This document shows, in pieces, positions 1 through 9,383 of a stretch of 64,000 bases of DNA. The translations under genes were made by a program, and so were the position numbers. The stretch is taken from NCBI RefSeq assembly GCF_001941485.1, contig NZ_CP009247.1:868001-932000 (forward strand). Direction: 5' to 3'. The notes below the pieces were generated by a model that saw nothing but the letters and a program-made list of their open reading frames with translations, did not search any database and was not told the DNA's origin. The stretch is from Corynebacterium frankenforstense DSM 45800. Its GTDB lineage: Bacteria; Actinomycetota; Actinomycetes; Mycobacteriales; Mycobacteriaceae. Every line of letters starts with the position of its first letter. The first letter of the stretch is position 1.

Positions 1-1456
1 GGTCGCCGACCCGGGCACCCCCCAGGGCCTGGACCTCGGTCAGGCCGCGGCGCAGGCCCTCGGCGAGCCCGTCGGCGCCGGCGAGCTGGCTGAACAGCGT
101 GCCGAGCACGGCGCCGGAGGTGCCGCCGGCGCGCACGAACATCCGCCGGGAGAGGTTCTCGAGCACGGTGGCGTCGTCGCCGCGCAGGGGCAGCTCGAGA
201 TCGCCGAAGGCGGCCGACATGTTGGCGCCGAAGTCGCCGTCGCCGGCCTTCCGGTCGAGCTCGCCGAGCGGTTCGACCGCGCCCTGGACGCGCTCGATGA
301 AGTCGCTCAGCCACTCGTTGGCCGGGGCGTCCGCCTCGCCGGGCTGTCCGATCCCCGAGTCGAGGCGGGCCGGGCGGTACTCCCCGGCGGCGCGGGCGGT
401 GCCGGCGTCCGGGGCACCGGCGATGCGGTGCGGCCAGGCGGGCGCGCCGGTCGGGGCGTCGAGCAGCTCGGTGAACTCGGCGGAGGCCTTCATCAGCGTC
501 ACCGAGACCCCGGCCATCGACACCGAGGTCACCAGGGAGCCGACGATGCCGCGCGAGACGGTGACGCCGTGGTCGTCGAGCCAGGAGACGGCCTGGCCGT
601 ACATCAGGTCCAGCTCGAGGCGGGAGGTGCCGCCCAGGCCGTTGACCAGCAGGTAGACCTCGTCCCCGGAGTCGAGGGAGAGGGCCTTGGCCACGGGGGA
701 GAGCAGCCTGGCCGTGATGCTCGCCGCGTCCTCGGCGCGTTCACGCGACCTGCCGGGCTCGCCGTGGATGCCGACGCCGAGCTCCATCTCGCCGGGGCCC
801 AGGTCGAAGGTCGCCCGGCCCGTGGTGGGCAGGTGGCCCGGGGCCAGGGCGGCGGCCATGGAGCGGGAGGAGTCGGCGGCGCGCTGGGCGAGCTCGGCGA
901 CGGTGTCGATGTCGTCGCCGCGGGCGGCGGCCGCCCCAGCGATCTTCTCGACGAGCACCGTGGCACCCGTGCCGCGCCGCCCGGGCCCGTCGTTCTGCTC
1001 CGGGGTGGCGTCGGAGTCGGGGGAGTCCGTGGCCACGTCGTCGGCGACGACGACCTCCCGGGTCGCGGTGTCGGCGCAGGCGCGGCGGGCGGCGGCGAAG
1101 TTCATGATGTCGCCGGTGTAGTTCTTGACCACGTGCAGCACCCCGGCGCCACGGTCGGCCCAGCGGGTCGCCGCCGCGATCTGCACCGCGTTCGGGGAGG
1201 TGAACAGGCGCCCGGGCACGGCGGCGTCGAGCATGCCCGCCCCGACGAAGCCGGCGTGCAGCGGCTCGTGGCCGGACCCGCCGCCGGAGAGCACCGCGAC
1301 GCGGTTGGCGTCGCGCCCGGTGGCGCGGGCGATGAACCCCTCCTCGTGCCACTCGGCGTCGGGGTGGGCGGCGACCAGCCCGCCGAGCGCCTCGGCGAGG
1401 TAGTCGTCCGCGTTGTTTCGGAAGGACCGGTGGAACTCGGTGGCGGAGTCGCTCAT
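1..1456 (-). CDS. Dihydroxyacetone kinase, fused DhaK-DhaL (3' end outside window)
   Basis: ATP-dependent kinase converting dihydroxyacetone to DHAP in the cytoplasm. Reading leftward from the ATG at 1456 gives about 485 residues with no stop before the window edge. The DhaK part shows the Gly-rich GGGSGHEP stretch near residues 58-65 and the GIHGEPG motif, whose His binds the substrate covalently in this family. After a linker, a DhaL part begins with the acidic Mg-ATP motif GDGDFGANM and a later GGTSGAVLG. The K and L domains are fused, which is typical of ATP-dependent enzymes rather than the PTS-dependent split form; no PTS DhaM gene is visible here. A -10-like TACCCT lies 6 nt before the ATG, so the mRNA is probably leaderless. 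Confidence 0.9.
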   Translation of the reverse strand, partial: MSDSATEFHRSFRNNADDYLAEALGGLVAAHPDAEWHEEGFIARATGRDANRVAVLSGGGSGHEPLHAGFVGAGMLDAAVPGRLFTSPNAVQIAAATRWADRGAGVLHVVKNYTGDIMNFAAARRACADTATREVVVADDVATDSPDSDATPEQNDGPGRRGTGATVLVEKIAGAAAARGDDIDTVAELAQRAADSSRSMAAALAPGHLPTTGRATFDLGPGEMELGVGIHGEPGRSRERAEDAASITARLLSPVAKALSLDSGDEVYLLVNGLGGTSRLELDLMYGQAVSWLDDHGVTVSRGIVGSLVTSVSMAGVSVTLMKASAEFTELLDAPTGAPAWPHRIAGAPDAGTARAAGEYRPARLDSGIGQPGEADAPANEWLSDFIERVQGAVEPLGELDRKAGDGDFGANMSAAFGDLELPLRGDDATVLENLSRRMFVRAGGTSGAVLGTLFSQLAGADGLAEGLRRGLTEVQALGGARVGD

Positions 1457-1462
1457 GTGGCC

Positions 1463-1468
1463 AGGGTA
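1463..1468 (-). promoter_or_regulatory. -10 box of leaderless promoter (dihydroxyacetone kinase)
   Basis: TACCCT on the minus strand, 6 nt before the ATG at 1456. No Shine-Dalgarno sequence is present between them. Confidence 0.45.
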
Positions 1469-1492
1469 ACTAAAACGGCCGGCGTGAGGTGC

Positions 1493-4132
1493 TCACAGCG
1501 CCCGGGCCAGCGGATCGCGCTCCGGGGCGAGCGGTGCGACGCGGGCGCGGGCCCCGGCGACCCAGCAGCGCCTCGAGCCGGCGATGAGGGGCACCAGCTC
1601 GACGTCGATGAGTGCGGGGTGGTCGTCGGTGAGCCGGCTGACCGCGGCGAGCGCCTCGGCCACCGGCTCCAGGTCGGCCGCCGGAGTGCCCGACCAGCCG
1701 CGCAACAGGTCCGCCGCGGCGAGTTCGCCCAGCATGACCCGCGCCTCGGCCGGCGAGACGGGCGCGACGCGCCAGGAGACGTCGCCGGCCAGCTCCGCGG
1801 TCGGCCCCGAGACCGCCACCGAGACCATCGGGCCCAGCGCCGGGTCCTCGATGCCGCGCACCCGCAGCGACGTGCCGGGCCCCACCGTCGGCTGCACCGT
1901 CAGCCCGGCCGGCTCCGCCCCCGCGGCCTGCGCCAGGCGCGACAGCGTCACCCACGCCGAGCGCATCTGCTCGGCGTCGCCGATGTGCCGGATCGCCGAG
2001 CCCAGGTCCGCCCGCGAGCGCAGCGCCGGGTGCGTGGACTTGAGCACCACGTCCCAGTCGAACTCCGCCGCGGCCGCGACGGCCTCGTCCAGGTCGTCGA
2101 CCCGCCGGAAGTCGAGCACCTCCACGCCGTAGGCGGCGAGCATCTCCCGGCACTCGTCGTCGGTGAGCTCGCGGCCTGCGGGCGCGTCCACCAGCACGGA
2201 ATTGACGACGCCGCGTGCGACGTCCACGTCCGCCTCCGCGGCGGCGTCCACCGTCCCCGGCGCCGGTGCGCTGCCGCGCAGCGCGATGTGGGCGAGCGCC
2301 TCGAGCGCCCCGGCGTAGGTGGGCGTCACGGGCAGCTCGCCGCGGGCCTCCGGGCCGGAGCCCGCCGGCACGGCGCCGGGCAGCTCGCCGAAGCCGGAGT
2401 AGGTTGCCACCAGCGGCACCTGCGCCTCCGCCGCGAGTTCCGTGAGTCCCTCGTGCGCGTCCTGCAGCACGGGCTCGCCGAGCTCGACCACGGCGACCAC
2501 CACGGCGTCGGCACCCGAGTCGAGCGCGTCTCGGGTGGCCTGAAGGAGAGCGGGCACCGGGTCGCCCTCGGCGGTGTGCGCGGTGGGGGTGAGCCCGTAG
2601 CGGCGCGCGGCCTGGGCCATCTGCCCGGTCAGCCCGGCGGAGTTGGCGATCACGGCCACGTTCGGGCCCGCCGGGGCGGGCTGGCGGGCGAGGATCTGGG
2701 CGATGTCCACCAGCGTCTCGCGGTGGGGGACGACCATCGCGCCCGCGTGCCGGATCACCGCGTCGACGGCCGCGGGCGGGGCGGCGGGCAGCCCGTCGAC
2801 CTCGTGGTGGCGCGCCGAGGACAGCGCCCGGGAGGGCAGGAAGACGGCAGTGGGCTTGGCCGCGGCCAGGCGCCGCAGCACCCGGAAGAAGGTGCGCGGG
2901 TTGCCGGCGGTGTCCAGGGAGAGCAGGCAGACCTCGGTGGCCGGGTCGTCGAGCCAGTACTGCATGACGTCGTTGGCCGTCACGTCGGCGAAGGCGCCGG
3001 TGGCCACCGCGCTGGCCAGGCCGACGCCGCGCTCGAGTATCCGGGAGAGCACGAGCGCGGCCACCCCGGCCGACTGGGCGAAGAGGCCGACCCGCCCGAC
3101 CCGCGGCGCCGGCGCCGGTGAGGCGTTGAGCCGGATGTCCCCGTCGGCGGCGATGAGCCCCAGGGAGGCGGGACCGAGCGCACGCAGGCCCCGGCGCCGG
3201 GCGGCGGCGACGAAGCGCTGCGCCTCGTCGCCCGCCAGCCGCGGGCTGCGGCCGCGGGCGAGCATGAGCACCCCGGTCGCCCCGAGCTCGGCGGCGGCGT
3301 CGAAGATCGCCTCGAGCTCGTCGGGCAGGAACTCGGCGACCACCAGGTCCACCGGGGAGTCCAACCCGCGCACCGCGTGCGCGGTGCGCCCGGCGGCGGG
3401 CACCGGGGCGTCGTCAATCGTCTCTTCGCCGGTCAGCGCGCACTGCAGGGAACCGGCGAAGCCGCCCTCGGCGATCGCGCGGGCGATGGGGCCGAGCGCG
3501 GCCTCGGTGCCGACGACGGCGATCGCGGAGGGGTGCAGCAGGCGGCGCACGGCGGCGGCCTCCGCGCGGTGGGCGCGCCGGGCCATGACCTCGCGGGAGT
3601 CGCCGGTGGGCGTCAGCGGGAAGTCGACGACGACCTCGCCGGACTCGAGACGCGGGTGGACGTCGTAGCCGGCGCGGACGAAGACCTGGGTCATCGAGCG
3701 GTTCTCGGTGAGCATCTCCGCGAAGAAGCGGTCCACCCCGCCCGCGCGGCCCAGGTCGGCGAGGTGCTCGAGCAGGATCGCCGCCAGCCCGCGGCCCTGC
3801 TGGTCGTCGCGCACGAGGAAGGAGACGTCGGCGGTGCGGCCGGGCAGGGCCTCGACGACGGCGTAGCCGGCCACGGCGACGACCGCCCCGCGCACGGTGG
3901 CCACCAGCGTGACCCGGTCGGCGCTCGCCGGCGCGGTCCAGGCGTCCAGGTCCGCCTCGGTCAGCTCGGGGTGCGAGGCGAAGAAACGCAGGTAGCGGGA
4001 GCGGTCGGAGACCCCGGCGTAGAAGTCGACCAGGCGGGCGCGGTCGGTCGGGAGGGTGGTGCGCAGGGTGGCCAGGCGGCCGTCCGCGAGCAGGACGTCG
4101 GCGGTCCAGCCGTCGGGCGTCTCGCAGGTCAT
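1493..4132 (-). CDS. GNAT / NDP-forming acyl-CoA-synthetase-like fusion, probable protein lysine acetyltransferase
   Basis: 879-residue multidomain protein. Residues 1-165 form a GNAT acetyltransferase with the acetyl-CoA loop DQQGRGLAA near 112-120. From about 200 follows a CoA-binding Rossmann domain (HPSAIAVVG), then a succinyl-CoA-ligase-like domain, then a C-terminal ATP-grasp domain starting near 655 (LTDDECREML). This layout is that of Pat-type protein acetyltransferases with the GNAT domain at the N terminus, as in some actinobacteria; enterobacterial Pat has it at the C terminus. The SHTG-type catalytic His motif of active NDP-forming acyl-CoA synthetases is not recognisable (ARHHEVDGLP stands about there), so I infer that the synthetase half is regulatory. 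GAGGAG stands 5 nt before the ATG. Targets are unknown; acetyl-CoA synthetase is the classic one. Confidence 0.82.
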   Translation of the reverse strand: MTCETPDGWTADVLLADGRLATLRTTLPTDRARLVDFYAGVSDRSRYLRFFASHPELTEADLDAWTAPASADRVTLVATVRGAVVAVAGYAVVEALPGRTADVSFLVRDDQQGRGLAAILLEHLADLGRAGGVDRFFAEMLTENRSMTQVFVRAGYDVHPRLESGEVVVDFPLTPTGDSREVMARRAHRAEAAAVRRLLHPSAIAVVGTEAALGPIARAIAEGGFAGSLQCALTGEETIDDAPVPAAGRTAHAVRGLDSPVDLVVAEFLPDELEAIFDAAAELGATGVLMLARGRSPRLAGDEAQRFVAAARRRGLRALGPASLGLIAADGDIRLNASPAPAPRVGRVGLFAQSAGVAALVLSRILERGVGLASAVATGAFADVTANDVMQYWLDDPATEVCLLSLDTAGNPRTFFRVLRRLAAAKPTAVFLPSRALSSARHHEVDGLPAAPPAAVDAVIRHAGAMVVPHRETLVDIAQILARQPAPAGPNVAVIANSAGLTGQMAQAARRYGLTPTAHTAEGDPVPALLQATRDALDSGADAVVVAVVELGEPVLQDAHEGLTELAAEAQVPLVATYSGFGELPGAVPAGSGPEARGELPVTPTYAGALEALAHIALRGSAPAPGTVDAAAEADVDVARGVVNSVLVDAPAGRELTDDECREMLAAYGVEVLDFRRVDDLDEAVAAAAEFDWDVVLKSTHPALRSRADLGSAIRHIGDAEQMRSAWVTLSRLAQAAGAEPAGLTVQPTVGPGTSLRVRGIEDPALGPMVSVAVSGPTAELAGDVSWRVAPVSPAEARVMLGELAAADLLRGWSGTPAADLEPVAEALAAVSRLTDDHPALIDVELVPLIAGSRRCWVAGARARVAPLAPERDPLARAL
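4069..4074 (-). promoter_or_regulatory. See note: candidate -10 for the GNAT/acyl-CoA-synthetase gene lies at 4169-4174
   Basis: The candidate is TAACGT on the minus strand at 4169-4174, in the gap between pth and the GNAT-fusion gene, about 37 nt before its ATG at 4132. The interval given for this entry is displaced by 100 bases into the coding sequence and carries no signal itself; rely on 4169-4174. Confidence 0.1.
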
Positions 4133-4191
4133 CGGGGCTCCTCGGTCGGCGGCGGGGTGACGGGGGCCACGTTACCGCAGCGGCGGGGGTC

Positions 4192-4773
4192 TCAGAGGAG
4201 CTTCTCGACGAGGTCGGCGGCGTCGGCGGCGATGATCGGCACCTCGTCGCGCTCCTTCCGGGCGAAGGGGCGCAGCACGTAGTCGGCCGGGTCCATCCGG
4301 CCCGGCGGGCGGCCGATGCCGCAGGACAGCCGCGTGTAGTCCTTGGTGCCCAGCGCCTTGGTCACGGAGCGCAGGCCGTTGTGGCCGTGGTCGCCGCCGC
4401 CGCGGCGCATGCGCACCTCGCCCAGGTCGAGCTCGAGTTCGTCGTGGGCGACGACGACGTCGGCGGGGGCGACGTGGAAGAAGTCCGCGAGTTGGCGCAC
4501 CGGCCGGCCCGAGAGGTTCATGTAGCTGCCCGGCTTGGCCAGCACCACCTTGCGCCCGGGTCGGCCGCCGGGGCCCAGCGCGCGGGCCTCGGCGACCAGC
4601 GCCCCGGAGCGCTTGTGGGCGGCGAAGTGCGCCTGCGGCAGCCGCGAGGCGAGCTCGTCGACGACGGCGAAGCCGAGGTTGTGACGGGTGCCCTCGTAGC
4701 GCGGACCGGGGTTGCCCAGACCGACCACGAGCAGGGTGGAGTCCGGGTTGCGGGCGGGATCGGAGGCGTTCAT
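4192..4773 (-). CDS. pth: Peptidyl-tRNA hydrolase
   Basis: 193 residues, the normal Pth length. The enzyme cleaves peptidyl-tRNA released from stalled ribosomes and recycles tRNA. The N-terminal [18 protein letters not shown] signature carries the catalytic His (RHNLG). MNLSG and the HDELELDLG segment provide the conserved Asn and Asp, and [10 protein letters not shown] is the second Pth signature. The gene is divergent from purU with only 44 bp between start codons. A sequence resembling a -10 box (AATACT) stands 7 nt before the ATG. The pairing with rplY, prs and glmU nearby is usual in corynebacteria. Confidence 0.96.
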   Translation of the reverse strand: MNASDPARNPDSTLLVVGLGNPGPRYEGTRHNLGFAVVDELASRLPQAHFAAHKRSGALVAEARALGPGGRPGRKVVLAKPGSYMNLSGRPVRQLADFFHVAPADVVVAHDELELDLGEVRMRRGGGDHGHNGLRSVTKALGTKDYTRLSCGIGRPPGRMDPADYVLRPFARKERDEVPIIAADAADLVEKLL

Positions 4774-4804
4774 GGCTCCCAGTATTGCAGGCCGGGTGCC
4801 CCGC

Positions 4805-4810
4805 TAGGAT
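4805..4810 (+). promoter_or_regulatory. -10 box of leaderless purU promoter
   Basis: TAGGAT, 7 nt before the ATG at 4818. It decides the start: an in-frame upstream ATG at 4785 would lie before the -10 box. Confidence 0.55.
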
Positions 4811-4817
4811 CGTGGGA

Positions 4818-5687
4818 ATGAACGAGCACCAGTACGTCCTGACCTTCGGCTGCCCCGACCGGGTCGGCATCGTCGCCCGCCTCGCGGAATTCCTCGCCGA
4901 GCGGGGCTGCACGATCACCGAGGCCTCCTACTTCCTCGACCCGCACACCGACTGGTTCTTCACCCGCCAGGCCGTGCGCGCCGACAGTGTCACGGAAACC
5001 GTCGGGCAGCTGCGCGAGGAGTTCGCGCCGGTGGCCGCCGAGTTTGGCGAGTCCGTGCAGTGGAAGCTGTGGGACACCGCCGAGGTCAAGCGCGCCGTCC
5101 TGCTGGTCTCCCGGCAGGGCCACTGCCTGCGCGACCTGCTCGGCCGGGTGGCCCAGGGCGACTACCCGATGGACGTGGTGGCCGTGGTGGGCAACCACGA
5201 GAATCTGCGCGAGGTCGCCGAGTCCCACGGCATCCCCTTCCACCACGTGCCCTTCCCCGCGGACCAGGTGGGCAAGCGCGCCGCCTTCAACGAGGTCGCC
5301 GACATCGTCGACGGCTACGCGCCGGACGCGATCGTGCTCGCGCGCTTCATGCAGATCCTGCCGCCGGACCTGTGCGAGATGTGGGCCGGGCGCGCCATCA
5401 ACATCCACCACAGCTTCCTGCCCTCGTTCATGGGGGCGCGGCCCTACCACCAGGCCTACCGGCGTGGAGTGAAGCTGATCGGGGCGACCTGCCACTACGT
5501 CACCAGCGACCTCGACGACGGCCCCATCATCGAGCAGGACGTCATCCGGGTCAGTCACAAGGACACCCCGGAGGACCTGGCGCGGCTGGGCCGCGACGCG
5601 GAGATGCAGGTCCTCGCCCGCGGCCTGCGCTTCCACCTCGAGGACCGCGTGCTCGTCTACGGCAACCGCACGGTCGTCTTCGACTGA
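4818..5687 (+). CDS. purU: Formyltetrahydrofolate deformylase
   Basis: 289 residues. Hydrolyses 10-formyl-THF to formate and THF, which balances the one-carbon pool used by glyA and purine synthesis. The N-terminal ACT domain (YVLTFGCPDRVGIVARLAEF) occupies about residues 5-80. The formyltransferase fold follows, with the active-site INIHHSFLPSF segment (Asn and His) and the conserved Asp in TSDLDDGPI. The start at 4818 is preferred over the in-frame ATG at 4785 because family members begin directly before the ACT domain and a -10 box sits 7 nt upstream. Confidence 0.95.
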   Translation: MNEHQYVLTFGCPDRVGIVARLAEFLAERGCTITEASYFLDPHTDWFFTRQAVRADSVTETVGQLREEFAPVAAEFGESVQWKLWDTAEVKRAVLLVSRQGHCLRDLLGRVAQGDYPMDVVAVVGNHENLREVAESHGIPFHHVPFPADQVGKRAAFNEVADIVDGYAPDAIVLARFMQILPPDLCEMWAGRAINIHHSFLPSFMGARPYHQAYRRGVKLIGATCHYVTSDLDDGPIIEQDVIRVSHKDTPEDLARLGRDAEMQVLARGLRFHLEDRVLVYGNRTVVFD

Positions 5688-5699
5688 GCCGGAGACGGG

Positions 5700-5740
5700 A
5701 AAACCCGCCCGGCGGCCGGGAAGGTCGCGGGGCGGGTCCT
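5700..5740 (-). terminator. Intrinsic terminator of rplY
   Basis: On the minus strand a GACCCGCC/GGCGGGT stem is followed by TTTT. It lies between the convergent ends of purU and rplY. Confidence 0.6.
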
Positions 5741-5760
5741 CGAGGGGGAGGGGGAGCCGA

Positions 5761-6399
5761 CTAGTCGGCGTCCTCCTCGGTGGCCTCGACCTCGGAGGCG
5801 TCGGTCTCGTCGATCTCCTCGGCGGCCTCCTCCTCGGCGTCCTCGTCCTCCTCCGGCTCCGGCCAGGAGATGGAGGCGATGAGGGTCTCCGGATCGGCGA
5901 TCAGGGTCGTGTTGCCCGGCATCTGCAGGTCGCCGGCGGTGATCTTGGTGTCGATCTCCAGGCCCTCGACGGAGACGACGATCTCCTCCGGGATGTTGAG
6001 CACGTCGGCCTCGACGAGCAGCTCGTAGGCGTCCTGGACGGCGATGGTGCCGGCCTGCGGCTCGCCCTCGACGACGATCGGGACCTCGACCTCGACCTTC
6101 TCGCCGCGCTTGATGGCGAGCAGGTCGACGTGGTCGATGTCGAAGGTCAGCACGTTCTGGTCGACGTGCTTGACCATGGTCAGGTGCTTCTCACCCTCGA
6201 GCTCGATCTCGACGATGGCGTTGACGCCGTGGTTGCGCACCAGCGACTGGATGTCGAGCAGCGGCAGCGAGAAGTGGATGGTCTCCGTGTCGCCCGAGTA
6301 GATGACGCCCGGCACGCGCCACTCGCGGCGCAGACGGCGGGCGGCGCCCTTGCCGAACTCGGTGCGCGGCTCGGCCTGGAGAGTCTTGTAGTCGGCCAT
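5761..6399 (-). CDS. rplY: 50S ribosomal protein L25 / general stress protein Ctc
   Basis: 212 residues, the long (Ctc/TL5) form that binds 5S rRNA. The N-terminal L25 domain (about 1-95) holds RTEFGKGAARRLRR and GVIYSGD. The C-terminal TL5 domain (about 100-180) contains VDLLAIKRGEKVEVEVP. The last 30 residues are an acidic Glu/Asp tail, usual in actinobacteria. The start has a Shine-Dalgarno AGGAGG just upstream (6409-6414 on the opposite strand). It is separated from prs by a terminator and a long leader, so it is likely transcribed on its own. Confidence 0.95.
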   Translation of the reverse strand: MADYKTLQAEPRTEFGKGAARRLRREWRVPGVIYSGDTETIHFSLPLLDIQSLVRNHGVNAIVEIELEGEKHLTMVKHVDQNVLTFDIDHVDLLAIKRGEKVEVEVPIVVEGEPQAGTIAVQDAYELLVEADVLNIPEEIVVSVEGLEIDTKITAGDLQMPGNTTLIADPETLIASISWPEPEEDEDAEEEAAEEIDETDASEVEATEEDAD

Positions 6400-6665
6400 T
6401 TCTGGGTCCTCCTGGTTGAAGCGTTGTTGTCGGCTCGGCGGTGTCCCTGAAAATGACAGGAGGCCCGCGGCCGACCCGGTGATCGTTCTCGCCGAGTCTC
6501 CGCAGGCCTCGGGCGCGACCCGGAAGCGGGTGCGCCGAAGTTTGGGAAGTTCAATCGCGTCGATAACGGCCGTGGGAGTCGTCCTCCCCGTGCCCTCGCC
6601 GAGACCCGAAGCACCTTACCACCTGGTTGCCGCGGGGCGAAACCGGCCTTACCAAGGCCCCACGA
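6400..6665 (-). other. Long untranslated region upstream of rplY
   Basis: About 270 bp without a convincing gene between the prs terminator and rplY. A -10-like TAAGGT on the minus strand near 6612-6617 could start an rplY transcript with a leader of roughly 200 nt. I see no known riboswitch or L25-binding element; autoregulation by the 5' leader is possible but unproven. Confidence 0.35.
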
Positions 6666-6712
6666 GAAAACCGCCCCGCACCACCGCACGTGGCGGCGGG
6701 GCGGGGCGGTCT
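6666..6712 (-). terminator. Intrinsic terminator of the glmU-prs transcript
   Basis: On the minus strand ACCGCCCCGC pairs with GCGGGGCGGT, with an inner stem, followed by TTTTCTCG. It begins about 20 bp after the prs stop codon. Confidence 0.8.
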
Positions 6713-6732
6713 CCGGGGAAACTGGTGAGGAA

Positions 6733-7710
6733 CTAGGCGGAACCCTCGAAGAGGTGGGTCACGGAGCCGTTCTCGAAGATCTCGTGGATCGTCTGCGCCA
6801 GCAGCGGGGCGATGGAGAGCACGGTCAGGTTCGACCAGCCCTCGGTCGACTGCGGCAGCGTGTCGGTGGTGATGACCTCCTCGGCGCCGCACTGCGAGAG
6901 ACGCTCGCGGGCCGGGTCGGAGAACACGCCGTGGGTGCAGGCGATGACGACGGACTTGGCGCCGGCCTCCTTGAGGATGCGCACGCCGCCGGCGATGGTG
7001 CCGCCGGTGTCGATCATGTCGTCGATGAGGATGCAGTTCTTGCCCTCGACGTCACCGACCACGCGGTTGGAGACGACCTGGTTGGCCACGTCGACGCTGC
7101 GGGTCTTGTGCACGAAGGCCATCGGCGCGCCGTCGAGGGTGTTGGCCCACTTCTCGGCGGTCTTGACGCGGCCGGCGTCCGGGGAGACGACGCACAGGTT
7201 GTCCATGTCGTACTTGGACTTGATGTAGTCGGTCAGGATCGGCTGCGCGTGCATGTGGTCGACCGGGCCGTCGAAGAAGCCCTGGATCTGGTCCGTGTGC
7301 AGGTCCACGGAGACGATGCGGTCCGCACCGGCGGTGCGCAGCAGGTCGGCGACCAGGCGGGCGGAGATGGGCTCGCGGCCGCGGTGCTTCTTGTCCTGGC
7401 GGGCGTAGGGGTAGAAGGGCAGGACCGCGGTGATGGTGCGTGCCGAGCCGCGCTTGAGCGCGTCGATCATGATCAGCTGCTCCATCAGCCACTTGTTCAG
7501 CGGCTGGGTGTGCGACTGGATCACGTAGCAGTCGGAACCGCGGACCGACTCCTCGAACCGCACGAAGATCTCGCCGTTGGCGAAGTCGCGTGCGGTGGTC
7601 GGGGTCAGCTCGATGCCGAGCTCCTTGGCCACCTGGGTGCCGAGCTCCGGGTGTGCACGCCCGGAGAACAGCATCATGTTCTTGTGGGTCTGCTTCCAGT
7701 GGGCAGTCAT
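6733..7710 (-). CDS. prs: Ribose-phosphate pyrophosphokinase (PRPP synthase)
   Basis: 325 residues. Makes PRPP from ribose 5-phosphate and ATP for nucleotide, His and Trp synthesis and for decaprenyl-phosphoryl ribose in the mycolate-type wall. The flexible ATP loop follows YARQDKKHRGREPIS. The PRPP-binding loop is ILIDDMIDTGGTI. The start at MTAHWKQTHKNMM is chosen because the ORF continues upstream only as low-complexity sequence antisense to the end of glmU. glmU stops 7 bp before, without a clear Shine-Dalgarno, so translational coupling is likely. Confidence 0.96.
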   Translation of the reverse strand: MTAHWKQTHKNMMLFSGRAHPELGTQVAKELGIELTPTTARDFANGEIFVRFEESVRGSDCYVIQSHTQPLNKWLMEQLIMIDALKRGSARTITAVLPFYPYARQDKKHRGREPISARLVADLLRTAGADRIVSVDLHTDQIQGFFDGPVDHMHAQPILTDYIKSKYDMDNLCVVSPDAGRVKTAEKWANTLDGAPMAFVHKTRSVDVANQVVSNRVVGDVEGKNCILIDDMIDTGGTIAGGVRILKEAGAKSVVIACTHGVFSDPARERLSQCGAEEVITTDTLPQSTEGWSNLTVLSIAPLLAQTIHEIFENGSVTHLFEGSA

Positions 7711-7717
7711 GGGGGAG

Positions 7718-9214
7718 TTAACGCTCGCCTTCCTGCTGGTCGCCGCCGTCTGTGGGGTTGTTCGTGCCGGATGCGGCCTCGCGCGCCGCGCGGGCGGCGT
7801 CGGCGGCCGGCGTACCGGGCCGCTTGCGCTCCACCCAGCCCTCGATGATGCGCTGCCGTCCGGCGGAAACCGCGAGCGCACCTGCGGGGACATCCTCCTT
7901 GATCACTGTACCCGCCCCCGAGTACGCCCCGTCACCCACCGTCACCGGAGCGATGAACATGGTGTCCGAGCCGGTGCGCACGTGCGAGCCGACCTTGGTG
8001 CGGTGCTTGTTGACGCCGTCGTAGTTGACGAAGACGCTCGAGGCGCCGATGTTGGACTCCTCGCCGATCTCCGCGTCGCCGACGTAGGTCAGGTGCGGCA
8101 CCTTCGAGCCGCGGCCGATGGTGGCCTTCTTCGCCTCGACGAAGCCGCCGAGCTTGCCCTCCTCGCCCAGCTTGGTGCCCGGGCGGATGTAGGTGAACGG
8201 GCCGACGTTGGCGCGCGCGCCGATCTCGGACTCGAAGCCGTGGGTGCGCACCACGTGGGCGCCCTCGCCGACGACCATGTCGGTCAGCGTGGAGTCCGGG
8301 CCGACGACGGCGTCGTCGGCGATGCGGGTGGCCCCGCGCAGCTGGCAGCCGGGCTCGATGACGACGTCCGAGCCGATCTCGACGGTGACGTCGATCCAGG
8401 TCGTGGCCGGGTCGATCACGGTGGCACCGCCGCGCATGGCGCGCTCGACGACACGCCGGTTGAGCTCGCGGCCGGCGGCGGCCAGCTGCACGCGGTCGTT
8501 GACGCCGGCCAGCTGGGCCGGGTCGTCGGTGCGGTGGGCGGCGACCTTCTCGCCGTCGCCGCGGGCGATGGCCAGCACGTCGGTCAGGTAGAGCTCGCCC
8601 TGCGCGTTGTCGGTGTCGAGGCGGCCCAGCGCCGAGCGCAGCACCGCCGCGTCGAAGGCGAAGATGCCGGAGTTGACCTCGTGGATGGCGCGCTCGGCGT
8701 CGGAGGCGTCCTTCTGCTCGACGATGGCGGTGACCTCGTCGGACTCGTTGCGCACGATGCGCCCGTAGCCGGTCGGGTCGGTGAGCTCCATGGTCAGCAC
8801 GGTCACCGCGGCGCCCGAGTCGCGGTGGGCGGCGGCCAGTCCGGCCAGGGTGTCCGGCTCGAGCAGCGGCACGTCGGCGTTGGTGACCAGCACGGTGCCG
8901 GCGAAGTCGGGCAGCTCGTCGAGGCCGCAGCGCACGGCGTCCCCGGTGCCGTTCTGCTCGGCCTGGACGGCCTGGCGGATCCCGCGGCCCAGCTCGGCGG
9001 CGACCTCCTCGACCGCGGGGGAGACCTGCTCGCGGCCGTGGCCGACCACGGCGACGACCTCGGCGGCCCCCGCCCCGGCCGCGGCGTGCAGGCTGTGCGA
9101 GAGCAGGCTGCGCCCGCCGATGGCGTGCAGCGTCTTCTGCTTCTTCGACTTCATGCGCGTGCCCTGGCCGGCGGCGAGGACGATGACGGCCAGATCCTGG
9201 GTGGTGTCGCTCAC
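7718..9214 (-). CDS. glmU: Bifunctional N-acetylglucosamine-1-phosphate uridyltransferase / glucosamine-1-phosphate acetyltransferase
   Basis: 498 residues. Catalyses the last two steps to UDP-GlcNAc for peptidoglycan. The uridyltransferase half begins with [11 protein letters not shown] and [10 protein letters not shown]. The C-terminal left-handed beta-helix holds hexapeptide repeats, the [17 protein letters not shown] loop and [10 protein letters not shown]. The GTG start at 9214 places the protein directly before VIVLAAG and has GGAGG upstream; longer in-frame starts add Arg/Ala-rich sequence with no family counterpart. The last 35 residues are an Ala/Gly-rich tail. It is cotranscribed with prs. 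Confidence 0.95.
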   Translation of the reverse strand: MSDTTQDLAVIVLAAGQGTRMKSKKQKTLHAIGGRSLLSHSLHAAAGAGAAEVVAVVGHGREQVSPAVEEVAAELGRGIRQAVQAEQNGTGDAVRCGLDELPDFAGTVLVTNADVPLLEPDTLAGLAAAHRDSGAAVTVLTMELTDPTGYGRIVRNESDEVTAIVEQKDASDAERAIHEVNSGIFAFDAAVLRSALGRLDTDNAQGELYLTDVLAIARGDGEKVAAHRTDDPAQLAGVNDRVQLAAAGRELNRRVVERAMRGGATVIDPATTWIDVTVEIGSDVVIEPGCQLRGATRIADDAVVGPDSTLTDMVVGEGAHVVRTHGFESEIGARANVGPFTYIRPGTKLGEEGKLGGFVEAKKATIGRGSKVPHLTYVGDAEIGEESNIGASSVFVNYDGVNKHRTKVGSHVRTGSDTMFIAPVTVGDGAYSGAGTVIKEDVPAGALAVSAGRQRIIEGWVERKRPGTPAADAARAAREAASGTNNPTDGGDQQEGER

Positions 9215-9358
9215 GGGCGGAAACCTCCGTGCGGCGCTTTTCGCGCCGCGGGTCGATGTATGCGGGAATTGTGCGGGTCGGCGGCGCGGGGCGCCCGTGT
9301 GGGCTGCGTCGCGTCGCCCGGCTACGGGCAAGCATAACGGTGCGGTGCGTCCGGTTTC

Positions 9359-9376
9359 GCTTGACGACGCCGCGCC
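9359..9376 (+). repeat. Copy of dispersed motif G[A/C]TTGACGACGCCGCGC
   Basis: GCTTGACGACGCCGCGCC, just after the stop codon of the MFS gene that ends at 9384. It differs from the 35079 copy at one base. Confidence 0.45.
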
Positions 9377-9383
9377 GCGTCGC

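Noticed and set aside
7711..7893. 61-residue N-terminal extension of PRPP synthase
   Set aside because: It lies inside the glmU coding sequence in another frame and is not found in the family.
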